Shown: positions 1-10,930 of the stretch, one piece after another
Position numbering within the stretch: the first letter of the stretch is position 1
Layout: every line of letters begins with the position of its first letter
Program-made: the position numbers and the translations under genes
Notes under the pieces: generated by a model
What the model saw: only the letters and a program-made list of their open reading frames with translations
What the model was told of the DNA's origin: nothing
Databases searched by the model: none
DNA from: Polytrichum commune
Lineage: Eukaryota > Streptophyta > Polytrichopsida > Polytrichales > Polytrichaceae
Reading direction: 5' to 3'
Assembly: GCA_950295325.1 (NCBI GenBank)
Contig: OX485804.1
Span: 66,132,033 to 66,196,032, forward strand
Length of the DNA stretch: 64,000 nucleotides

Positions 1-330
1 TGAACATACTCATGCCAATACAATAGTACCGTACTTGAAGACCAAGTGTCATGAGGTGACACTTATGGTGAAGTTGTTAGTCATCAATATAACCTAGCAT
101 ACACCTCAAAATAGGATAAGTGACACTATTACACATGTGACACTAAATACCATGAAAGGTGTACTGTACACCACACCGTTCAAGGTACTGAGTGTCACTT
201 ACTCTCCGAAGTAACGTTGTGCTAGATATATAGCTTTTTACTCAGAATGCAAGCTTGTTACCATATAAAGCCATTGATGTTCTATAATGTCCAAAGAACT
301 TAATATTTGACCTTCTTGGATTTTTATTTT
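1..330. repeat. dispersed repeat sequence inside the presumed SSL intron
   Basis: No coding exon is visible here. The stretch has the CACTAAATA / TATTTAGTG-type motifs of the palindromic-end MITE family seen at 4846 and 43093. It also has a block (about 187-310) related to 45885-46010 and to the MITE at 29683, with shared wording around 'ttctataatgtcc'. It probably represents MITE remnants in the first intron of the SSL gene. Confidence 0.5.
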
Positions 331-436
331 GTTTTTCAAAAAGAGAACCATATGCGAAGAATTCGAAGCATTGCGGCATATCCACAGAGTCAGTGACACG
401 AAATGCCACAAAACAGGGTAGCCAGCAGCACTGCAC

Positions 437-765
437 CTGTTTTTGGATGTGTAAGCAAACGTGGTCCAGCCGAGGTGAGGACCGTCGTAGCGAACGATGC
501 GCCCATCCATGACGCCCGCATACGGTCCTCGCCCTTGCGAGTCGAACGCCAAGCTCTCCGGCCCTTGGAGCTCGCCCTGCCACTTGATCTCGGCGTTTCG
601 CAGCTTGTTGTGTGCGTCCCAGGGGAACGACTTGAACGTGTCTGCGGGGAGGGAGGGGATGTAATGGGGTTGGAAGCCAGCTATGCCCACATGATTCCAC
701 AAATTCATTGATTTCCATGCCAGCAACGCCACTATGAGCAACCCAAAACTCGAGAGGGGCGTCAT
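437..765 (-). CDS. strictosidine synthase-like protein, first coding exon (gene continues off left edge)
   Basis: This is the 5' coding exon of a strictosidine-synthase-like (SSL, APMAP-type) protein, a family of six-bladed beta-propeller proteins of the secretory system or vacuole; many plant members have no proven substrate. The start is the ATG at 765, since the GTG at 771 is not a credible eukaryotic start. The roughly 109 encoded residues begin with a hydrophobic segment (residues about 5-18, signal anchor or signal peptide). They then carry the family signature GPESLAFDSQGRGPYAGVMD and the following GRIVRYDG and LGWTTFA strands. The exon ends in phase 2 at a GTGCAG donor (436), a usual place for an SSL intron. 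No further SSL exon is visible in 1-436, which holds repeat sequence, so the rest lies outside the window or is lost. Whether the gene is intact cannot be told. The family call is firm, the substrate unknown. Confidence 0.8.
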
Positions 766-816
766 GACCACTCAATGGGATCGATTATGACGATGGATGT
801 GCTGTCTTTCGTGCTC

Positions 817-1335
817 CAGCTGCATCGATCTGCAATCAGCTGAACACGGATGCACAAGGAGGATTTGGAGTGTTAGTGAGTCCTTGGAGGTAGATGGGTC
901 CGAGATGGTTAAAACTTCTCCGACCAGCCCACGAAGAAACACGCGATTAGTGCAGGATGGTTAGCAAATCCAAATCAAGGTTCCTCGTGATTTCCGGAGC
1001 TCATATGAGTATCTTCTCTCTTTATCAAAGTGCCGATTCTCGTGCTCGTGGGAACACATGTAGCATGCCTTTTTGGCGTCCGTTCTTGGAGCCACACCAA
1101 ACCGTATACCACTCAAATGTAGGGTGTCCTAATAAGAGTTGTGTACCTCAAAGGGGCAAAGTAAGTTGCACTCGATGAACAACTCAACGCATATTTGCAA
1201 GTGTTAGATTTGAAGCTTAAATTGCCGAGGGACAGTAGGAGATTCAATAGATCACCGCAACGAGCTCATGATGTTTCCTTCCAGCTCCAGCAACTGCAAT
1301 CATCCTGAACACGGATGCACAGGGAGGATATGTTG
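817..1335. repeat. direct duplication of about 50 bp upstream of the SSL exon
   Basis: The block at about 817-868, containing GAACACGGATGCACA and GGAGGAT, is repeated at about 1283-1332 with few changes. A copy of the dispersed family 'E' repeat (about 885-1190) lies between them. The duplicated block sits 5' of the SSL start, so it may be leader or promoter sequence copied during the insertion. No gene is seen between them. Confidence 0.55.
885..1190 (+). repeat. dispersed repeat family E, copy 1
   Basis: It carries the module order shared by many blocks in this window: 'gatggttagcaaatc', a 'ggagctcatatgagtatct' block, then 'ccacaccaaaccgtatacca'. Related copies lie near 2735, 13555, 37365, and inverted near 35940, 43735, 49130 and 55540. 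No coding capacity is recognised, and the class of element is unknown. Confidence 0.6.
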
Positions 1336-4300
1336 TGTCAGTTTCCTTCGAGGAAATTCAGGAGTCACATAAATTCCATCTCAAACAACAAATCTAACTC
1401 AAATGCGTGGCACGGTCTGAGGAAGAAATTCTCGCTTTCCCTTTCCCCTCAGCTGCACTGGAACACAATCAACGCATAATCTCAAACTCCAGGTTTGCAA
1501 ATCTTGGAATGAAACCCCGCAGGAAACCAAACACTAATACTTCCTTTCACACAACTTTCCACAGACAAGAAACGGGTGAACCAATATCGCTGCTTGCTTC
1601 ACAGAAACGCCTACAGATCCTCCTCGTGACGGGGGATTCAGTTTGGAAGCTCAAATCTCTCCGATCTCACATCCTTTGCAACACAAACAATCCAACATCC
1701 ACAACTTTTTGGAAATGCCTGTCTAAAGAGACAAGTGTCGATAGTACCGTATGTAGATCTAAGGTATCCAATGGATCGAATGTTGCAGCTGCTGTAAATC
1801 CTCTCAGAATGTCTCCCCGGCGAGACAATGCGGAAAAACACAAGTGTGGGTGGCGAAGAAACACTTGGAGCCACAAGCTGAGAAGAGAGCCAGACACATC
1901 ATTATCACTCAAGTGATTTGCAACTTATTCAAGTTAAGCTTTAAGTAGTGTCACTGAGAGGGACGCAGTCAATCCACAGGTTTATCGTATAGGACTGCGG
2001 GTGTTTCAGTATCTTCGCCTGACATCACCGATGATGCTCTTTATACGTGCTAAAATTCTCATAAACTATTCCCCATTCAATCCATCAAAGTGGCGGCTAG
2101 CTGGGCTGCACTCAGGGCAGCCACCACAAACGAGGAGAAGCACTTAAGGAAGATTGTTGACGTGCCTTAACTTAACTTATGCCTAAAGGTTCGTTCTAAA
2201 AACACGGCCTTCACACCATCAACGCTTCTCTAGTCCGAGTCTAGTTGGCAAAGGATGTGGCATGGTTTTAAAGCGGAGGTTTTAAGCCTCAAGCATCGAC
2301 CCTCCCATCAGTACCTAGAGATGAGGCACGAATATAAGACCTTTAAAAGTGTTGTCTCTTATTCTTGCGATTAGTTGTTTTTTAGTCTTGACTATGAGGG
2401 CACAAGGAGCTTCATCAACAAAAAACTGATTATAAGATAGATGAGTGGTAATCATTTGAGGATGGGACACAAACTATCCAACATGTCATTGCTCGGTAGA
2501 TAAAACAATGTACATGTGTGAAAGCTACTTACCTAGAGCCTATTCGAAAATCTCTAGAGCAAGTCCTTGTAGGTGCACCGGGATGGTTGGGTGCCTCCTC
2601 TATAACCGAGAGAGTTTTACCCAGTTTTTAGAAAAGACTTTGGTTATTTGGTAAAGCCATGTGGAGATGGGCCTTTAGATGGATACTTTTCTCATTGCAC
2701 CCACTTCCCGTAGGACATGAAACACAAAATAAGTTAGTGCCATATGATTAGCAAATCGAAATCGCATTTGTAGGTATTTGTCTCATAATTTTTGGAGATC
2801 ATACGAATGTCCTATTCATTTTTAAAGTGAAGACTCATGTGCTCATTAACTAGTCATATTGGTGTCCCCCCCCCCTTCCCCATCATGTTGATTGTGTGAG
2901 TCTAGAATGGTTAGCATGGTTTTGAGCACATAGTCTATTTATTCTAAACACATGTTTTTTTTAATCCAAATGTTTTTAGATCCACACTTGACCACATACT
3001 ACGTAAATATATAGGTATCCAAATATTTTTTTGTTCAATTTAGGCATGTCTACCTTAGATTTAAGCTAGCTTACACACCCCCATTATGGGCACTTCCACC
3101 TCCATAAACTTTCAAAATCAAAGTTTAGATGCAGAAGTTGTGAGAAGTCAAAGTGGATGTTGTCTTTTCTAATTAAGTGATCACATTATGTATACACCCT
3201 CCTAATTGTATTCATTAAAGAACTTAGAAAGGTTAACAAAACTTTTGAGCACATAGTCTTATCTCATCCTGACACGTTTCTTTTTGGTGTTCATACATTA
3301 TTACTACAAGTTGCACCAAACTCCATTCAAGCACATGTGTCCAATAAAGAAGAGTGACCACATAAGGCGACACATACTTTACCATGAAGGTATGATATGA
3401 TGAGTCTTGTGTGACCACTCTTCTCAATCAAACACCTTTACTTTAGCTTTTGTATATGGCAAGGTTAATAGTTGTGATGAATGGATAACAAAAAGACATG
3501 TGTTATGATGAAACTAAGACTATGTGTTCAAAACCCCAAAACCCAGAGGCCACCTCGGAGGTTATCCTATCCACACTGCACTCAAGGTCGGAGGAACTTT
3601 TCATGTCAGACCTACTATTTTGGTGATAATACTTTACCTTGGTTCCCCCCATGGTCTATGTTTTAGAGTTGCTCTTGTAATTTCATTTTTTGTAGATATG
3701 GCAGGCCCCATGATAGCTAAAACCTATTGCACCCAATCCAGGGCCATTGCCGTTGCGTACTTAGGTACCCAAAAAATGTGCCGAATTTATAGTATTAGTA
3801 ACAAGGGTCGGTGGCTGAGGAGGTGGTTAACCAATTTTAAGGTGGCCAAGTCATCCTTCCACATAGGCTCAGCACTAGATAGAGACGGTAGTGTGAACCC
3901 TACCTAGCTAACACCAAGTTTTAGTCTAAAACCACTTCGTGCTAAAGTCATGTGGGAAGGGGGCAAAAGTCCAATAGTGAACACGATTTGGCATGCATAC
4001 ATGTCGATCACTTGATGAGATACTTGCTTGTTGGAATGCTTCGGTTTTAATTCCTTGTGGTTTTTCTTTGAATACGTTTGTTGAATCTTAAAAATTATAT
4101 CTGCCAAGTCGACTAAAGCATTGATTTTTGGATTGGTGATTTGTCTAATACTTGGATAGGTGTGTTGCCAAATCTCCTGGTTCATTGTGCTCGTGTACTT
4201 GGAAGTCTAAATTCTGTGCTGTTGCACACCTATCATGCATAAGAAGTTGTTGATTGAGGGTCCGGAAGGCCCAGCCACATTAAGTTAGCCTGTGTTGGAG

Positions 4301-4509
4301 ACCCTAACGTCATCCTTGTGGATTAACTTCCGTATTTAGCATGCCAAAAAGTGGCTGTATGCATCCACCTTGCCCCAACTCCAGGTTTAGAACTGCAGCC
4401 AACCACTGCAGTTGCAAGCTATGTTGCATTCCTCCTTTCAAGGAGAACTGTCATACTATTTCTCAATTCCTCTCTCCGACTACAATAATATTGTATGCGA
4501 GCCTCTGAG
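1336..4509. other. intergenic stretch with family E repeats, no gene supported
   Basis: I see no recognisable gene here. Family E repeat modules occur at about 2735-3010 and 3190-3440, the first with a C10 run near 2866-2875. The longer open frames (for example 1407-1916 and 3524-3907) have no family resemblance, lack splice-consistent extensions and overlap repeat modules. Confidence 0.6.
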
Positions 4510-4632
4510 AAGAATCTAGGGAATTAAATTAATAAAGAAAACCGAAAGCTCACAACATGTGATCCGGTTGCTTGGAAACACTGGGATTTTAACCGATCAT
4601 GCCCAGAAATCTCCCCGGACACTGGGCTGGGG
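4510..4632 (-). repeat. dispersed repeat family D, inverted partial copy
   Basis: This is the reverse-complement copy of a module best seen at 58985-59335: 'agatttctgggcatgatcgg' type start, then 'gtttccaag' and an 'accgg' box. Eight copies in both orientations are visible in the window. The element class is unknown. Confidence 0.55.
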
Positions 4633-4845
4633 CCACGTGGACACGAGGATCACCTGTAAATCAAACCTCTTTCGCAAAATATTGACCGGCGGCTGTTTGT
4701 GTTTCCTCACCTCCTCTTCTGAAATGCTGCAAAGGACCCAATGCCTGCTAATCAAGCACCTGCAGTGGCATCAATGCCTGCGGGCCAGGCATGATCTGAA
4801 ACAAGGTAATAAGGCCTCTACAGTATACATGCTCATAAAAAGCAA

Positions 4846-5208
4846 TACACTAAATTTGGTATTTAGTGTCACATGGTACTTTATGCCACTATGATAACTT
4901 TTCGGACTACACTTCTTATGAATAAGTGAACAAATATCGTCATGGATGATGGATGAGTTCATTCATTGGCCAAAACCCTACCTTCCCTTGTCAGCAACTT
5001 GCGATGAAATACAGTCATAGGTGATTGCAATTTGGGTGAAAATTCACTTGGTAAGTGACAGTAATTGCAGCACTGTAAATTTTTTTACAAGGAATGACAA
5101 GTAACGTTGGGTTAACATTTAGTGTTGGTGACAGTACACTGCAGTTTACAATTCGTATTGAGCAAGACAATTAGAATTGGTGACACTAAATATCATGTAT
5201 TTAGTGCA
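4846..5208. mobile_element. palindromic-end MITE family C, copy 1
   Basis: This is an element of about 363 bp. Its left end reads TACACTAAATTTGGTATTTA then GTGTCA, and its right end GTGACACTAAATATC then ATGTATTTAGTGCA, so each end is itself a small hairpin as well as part of the terminal inverted repeat. The interior (for example 'gatgatggatgagttcat', 'caagacaattagaattgg') is shared with 43093-43467 at high similarity. It has no coding capacity, so it is a non-autonomous DNA element. Confidence 0.75.
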
Positions 5209-5534
5209 TTTACTCCCATTTCCCACCTGAATGAGTAATTTAATACTAAGTTAGCATCATATCTGGTCATCATCATGATACTGCAGTATTATGCAATAGT
5301 GCATTTAGACGAGTCCACTGTCCGTTTATTCTACATGCTACAGTTCTTGAAATAGGGAGCAGAATGCCATTACATGTTAACTCAGGCACTGCACAACTCA
5401 ACAATAAGATCATAGACATGTACGGTGACCTACTCATTATAGTTGCCATTTAATGATGTTATTCTAGAAAATAAAATAAACAATAAGCTGCTCATGGGCC
5501 CACATTCTCAACAGGTCAACGCTCGACACTGTCC

Positions 5535-5775
5535 AGAACACTGCTCGGGGAGAACCAGCAGTTAGTTACAGATGAACTGGTTGAGTTTGAGAAATAACCG
5601 GTTGAAGTTCGAGACTTCAGGAGAATTTCCAATCATTTTAGAGGAATCTATAGAATATACCTCAAATGAATAAAGCAAAACCGGAAGATGTCAAAATGTA
5701 ACTGGTTGGATTTAGATCACTAGGATCTTGACCAACTATGCCCAAAAACTTCCCAGGCACTGGTCCAGAATGCAG
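5535..5775 (-). repeat. dispersed repeat family D, inverted copy
   Basis: It matches, in reverse, the module at 58985-59335 and 45685-45860, including the 'aaccggttgaagttcgagac' and 'aactatgcccaaaaacttcc' parts. The region 5776-6463 after it shows no gene. Confidence 0.55.
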
Positions 5776-6463
5776 ACTCCAATTGAGAAACACCTTTGGA
5801 GCACTTTGTAACTCTATCATAAGAAAATTCATACAAGGTCCAGAAATTCTTGATACTTGTTGTCTTCGAAATGCTTACCAGGTTCGCTTAACAAAGGCCC
5901 ACCTAGAGTGGCAACAGCTCAAAGACACCATTTAGGCCTTACACTCACGTTAGTATAACAGAAATTTGCATAAGCATATACACATACTGTACTCAAATCT
6001 ACAATACGTCATGAGTATCAGAATCCGAAGGTGATTGTTTACTGTCAGTAATGCTGAGTTGGGAAACAAGGTGCAATTGAAGCTTGTGCAAAGCATACGA
6101 GCATGTTGGCCTCATCATGGCTGTTGTAAATAATGCCCAAACATTCCTTAACATGTAAAGCCCATTTTCTTACATGCTACAGCCTGGGTTGGATTTACTG
6201 AAGGCACACATAGGAGCCTGCCTACTACCTAGACTTTTGATTATGCTCTGGACAAGAATTCTATATACAGTATATACACACCAGCCCCAAACCGTACAAA
6301 ATTCAACTTAGTACCATGCATTCACAAATTTGACTGTTGTCAACCTTATATTGCTGGCATGTCCCTGACGTCTTAACAGTCCCTTGAGAATTTGGAAACA
6401 TGAATTTCAAAGTGAGGTATTGCAACTCAAAATGAAGGGTGAGGAAGGAATGTGAAATGCTGA

Positions 6464-8875
6464 CTATTCGATTACAATGCCAACCTGTGGCCGAGGTAGC
6501 TTGACTTCTTGTGTAGGTTTACTAACTTCTCTACTCACATCCTCCCTGCTTGCACCATTTAAAGCAACACATTTAGCCTCTGAGGTTTGCTTACCTGTAC
6601 ATTCCAATTCAACAGAAGTTTCAACATTCTTCTTCTTTTTCTTCTTCTTCTTCTTCTTTGGTGGTTCACTAGCATTTTGTTCTGCGGCAGGGACACCTCC
6701 AGAGTTGGGCTTTACTAATTTTAATGGTTTACCCATTTGAGCAGCTATGGCTGGAAGCCACTCTTCACCCCTCTCACGCTTCAGCTGGGCAACTCTTGCT
6801 TCCTCTTTCTGTGTTGCTGATTCAACCTTAGCTTGTGCAGCTTGAGCCGATGCTAGTATCCTCGCTTTTATGCGCTCTGCTTGCTCTTTAACACTTTTGC
6901 CATCAACAACTGCAGCCTGAAGACGAACAAAATGCTGCACACCATACAGCTACGAGTTAAAACCTATTTTGAGAACAAAATATATATATGTGAAAACACA
7001 GATATTGACTAAGCAGCCAAGAGATCCAGTAGCTTACAAAAATTTTGGAGCACTTTACCATATTTTGCTTATGTCTGTTTATAATAATGAACAGTATCTT
7101 GACATCCTATTTGCCAATGCAAAGGGAAAGCAAATGTCAATCACAAGTGAGAATACTAGCAAACTCTTAGATGAGAAACCAAAACTCATCACATAGAAAA
7201 AGAAAAGAGTCCAATTCTTAGCTCTCTCTTGGACATTCTATTCTTAACACTTGCTTCTACACTTGCAATTTCAGGCACAACCTGTAGGAGCAATTTCCTA
7301 CACCTCACAAACCATAGTTTGTGTGTCACATAAGATTTAGAAACTTGGTTGTGCCTGAAACTTTGAATTGTAGAAACAAGTATGTCCGCAAGACATGTTG
7401 GCACTCATTGCTATTTGCTTTCAAGAATGTGTTAAACCACTTAATATATTTCCAGAGGTCACGCAGTTAAATGTCCTGTGTTTGCAAGAGTATCCCCAAA
7501 CACACAAATTTGGTAAAAGATACGTACCTCATCTGAGTCCTCATCAACTGTGAGAGGTTTTCGCAATTCAGGCCTGACTGTTGGAGCATGGAGTCTATTA
7601 TGGTCTGCCATTGACACAAGCTAGCGATGAAAAATGTAGGAGATGGACTGCAACTTGCAAATTCCAGAAACAGAAGAGATCAAAGCTAATCCTCAAGTGT
7701 AGTTTCCGCCTAACAAAGGCACCGTCCAAAAACAACTACGTAGCACATCCTTTTGAAGATGCTCCAGGACACAAAGAAATTTAGGTAGGACTTATCAACA
7801 AGAAAGATGGATTGGTTAAAATTTGAGAATTTTGTATGCATCACATCAATAACACAAGCTCTAATAAGATCCTCCACAAAGTGCATTGCACTTGTTTAGC
7901 AACAACAGAAAAACGGTGAGCAATGTACCAGGATGCCGCACCACGATCCCTGGAGGTGCTCTTCTGAAAAGCCGAATTTCAGAGTTGCTATCACCAATAT
8001 CAGCCCCATTGCTTTGATTTTGAACTTCAGAGGGCTTCTTAGGTGCTGCAGATCGCTCATCAAAACTGGCCCCAACAGTTTTGTCCAGATGTTTGTATAG
8101 AAGATCTTGCAGCTAATGTTGCCCAGATATACACGTTACTACATTGTTATTTTTTCCAATAGAGATATAGACTTCAGGAGAGAACTCTGAAATAATTACT
8201 ATTTTGAGAAGATATCGTAGAGTGGCTTTACCATTTCAAAACATGCTCTTATTAAGAAAATAGAAAAGTCACAATTTTCCCGAAGTGTGAAGTCTGGAGT
8301 CATTGGAAAAAGCTTTAGCCGCAACATTATTACAGGCACCTTAATCAACAACAACTCCTCACCTAAGATGTTCCAAGAATTTTCTCTACCACTGATGCAC
8401 ACCAACCATCAACAAAAATTACTTACAAAACAGCAATTCGAATTGTTAATTACAAAGGAAAGTTGACGATGTTAGGGTCAACCTTGCTGACGAATTGAAA
8501 CTCAACAAGGGAGGAAGTTCAGGTTCACTTCTTTACATCCAACCTCAATATATACTACACGTCCCTACGTTCCTACTCCGGGTTAGCCTTCAAATCCTCT
8601 CATGAACACGATGGATAGGAAAGCAAAAGCGAGACCAGGCGATTTCTTACCCGAGTTTGATACAGCTTCAAACCCGAACTATCCTTCCCTTGATTCTCCT
8701 CCATCATGCGCACATCGCTTGAGGCATTTCCAGAAGCTCCAGGATTCCTACCACGATGAGACGGAGTGGGCGCACTCGCATTCAGAACCACAGCCGCAGA
8801 ATCTATCGCCACGCTACGCAGGGCCGCGAGTTTGGCAGCATCCATTTCGTCATCCTCATCCGAAGAACTCGACAT
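6464..8875 (-). CDS. lysine-rich nuclear protein, CUSTOS-like (4 exons)
   Basis: Four exons join in frame: 8651-8875, 7929-8112, 7528-7604 and 6464-6934, giving 318 residues. The start is the ATG at 8875; the TTG at 8893 opens the frame but is not an ATG. Splice sites read CGG|GTAAGA, CCTG|GTACAT and GAG|GTACGT, with phases 0, 1 and 0. The protein opens with an acidic serine run (SSSSDEDDEMDAAKLAALRS), has a central IRLFRRAPPGIVV motif (about residues 122-134), a charged helical segment with GEEWLPAIAAQMG, and a ten-lysine run (residues 255-264) near a basic tail. The arrangement (acidic SSD start, 'RLF..PG' motif, poly-lysine tail) recalls animal CUSTOS, a nuclear protein linked to Wnt signalling; that comparison is from memory and not proven. 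A nuclear or nucleolar location is inferred from the basic tail. The gene structure is strong, the function uncertain. Confidence 0.75.
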
Positions 8876-10930
8876 CGTTGTGTTGTCCTCCAACTCTTAA
8901 ATTAGGTCTCGGAAGACAACACTCAAATTCGAATGAAAAAAAAACTCGTAACCAGATGTCCATCAATTGTGCATACAATCAAAGAACTGACCTCACGCTT
9001 TTTACATACTGCCTACAATAGATACAACCATGAATACGAAGCTAAGAAATGCACATAAGATTGCGCGGACGCAGAAGTTTTCTTGATTTTAGCTTGAGGT
9101 CACGAGTGGGAAAGCCTGGATTTGAATTTTGCAGGGGTTCAAGGGTTTAGGGTTTAGGCATCTATAACCGATAAAATAAGAGAGTTTGGATCTGTTCTTC
9201 GGGGAATTATTTTTCCTGCGAAGAGAAACAAATTCTGAGGAGAATGCAAAATTAATAATAAAAATTCATGAAAATGAAAATTGCTATAAATTTCGAAGCA
9301 ATAGAGTCAGGGTAACGCAAAGTCAATTCATAGGTTAACCTATAACCGCTTTTCTAAATGCTAATTCTTGATTACGATAGTGTCAAAAACTCTTATGAAG
9401 ATATGAATCACAAGTTGCCACAACATAAACCTTAACTCTATTCGCTTAAAATATATAAATCTCATCCCTGTTGACATTACATGACCCTAGTGAGCGGTTA
9501 AATGGACCTGGTTGACTTTGGATGCCTCGACTTAACTCTTTAGGGCTACTACACTTCTGCACTATAGAGGTTTGGTCCTTAATTGCCCCACTAAGCTTAT
9601 ACTATTGAACTATAAAGGCCCAGGAAGAGAGCCTCGCAACCCGTAATTATTTTTGGCCAATATATGTGCATGGATCCATAATTATTATCATGATATGAAC
9701 CATTCTTTGGGTCCCATGTTTGGCCTAAGTTAATCAGCAAGCACAGACAACATCCTTGGTTGGATATCTGTGATGTTTTAAGCTTTCTGGAATCTGGTTG
9801 TGTTGGTGTGCTCCCTGGCTCATACATTGCTCATAATGGAGGCCCTTGTGAAGGTGGTGGGTGGAGATGCTCATCAGCAATTTTATGCTAGTGACCATCA
9901 ACACTGACATAATTAGAAACATATTACATACATCAAACCCGGAAAAAGAAATGTTCAGAAGCTACATGGGTCAATAGACAACGTTCTACATGATAAGTGT
10001 ACACATATGAAGTTTTTGTATCTCCAATTTAAAGATTTACAACTTTCACCTGAATTTGTTGCATTGATGTCATCCATGAGGATGGCATGTGTTGGTGTTA
10101 AATTGGTGAGGTTTTCTTTCCCGTGTGCAGAATAAGAAGTTAATTACACGCACATGCACACATACACAACATAAAATTTGCATGTACTAAATACCTAAGC
10201 ACTAACACAAGATGTGAATAAGTACAAATTGATGACAAGACTATTTTTTATACTTTTGAGTGCTCAATAGTGAACCAGAACAACAACCATACCTCAAGAA
10301 AAAACAAATGCAATGTCAGTAATGACTTGTACATCTTAATCGAAGATCTACAATAAATGTTGTTAACGAAACACTGGAAAATAGTTCACCACAAGGCCAT
10401 AATACCTGAGTACTCGGTTGAATACCAGTAATCTGTCACTTCTAATCGTTAACTAAATATATACAAAGTGAAGACCAGAAAGGCTTAACTTTCTCCAGCA
10501 TTTGATAGTCTTAACAGCGCATGTTTTGTAACTTGACACAAATTCAGAAACTTGCAGCAACCATTTAGGTGCTCAAATCTGAGGTACGACATACAATACC
10601 AACACATCTTAAATCAGGAAGTGAGCTCAAGATGCTACCCACAAACTCTGCTGTGCGTTGGCTTCTTGGCAACAACACACAAACTGGAGCTTTATTTGAC
10701 AAGCTGGATAACACAGATGTACCCCATCATCACAATTTTGTGAAAATGAAACTCGCTTTCTTGTGCCTAATTACAGGACAAGCAAGGAGATTTTTGTAAT
10801 TAGGTATCAACTGGTCATGATGCTACAAACTAAAATATGTACCCTACCATGTACCGAGATGGAGCTCATGCTCCTACAAAATATTTACACCATCACTTTG
10901 TGCCAAACAAGTCATGTTCGCTGAGTGATA
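8876..10930. other. intergenic gap between the two minus-strand genes
   Basis: About 2 kb without a gene I can support. The 8876-9200 part should hold the leader and promoter of the lysine-rich protein gene. On the minus strand an AATAAA-like signal lies near 10690, about 240 bp past the stop of the DNL gene, and may mark its 3' end. The open frames at 10552-10799 are probably 3' untranslated or shadow sequence. Confidence 0.45.

Noticed and set aside
238-436. Continuation of the SSL reading frame past 437
   Set aside because: The sequence after the GTGCAG donor loses family resemblance at once and matches intron or repeat DNA.
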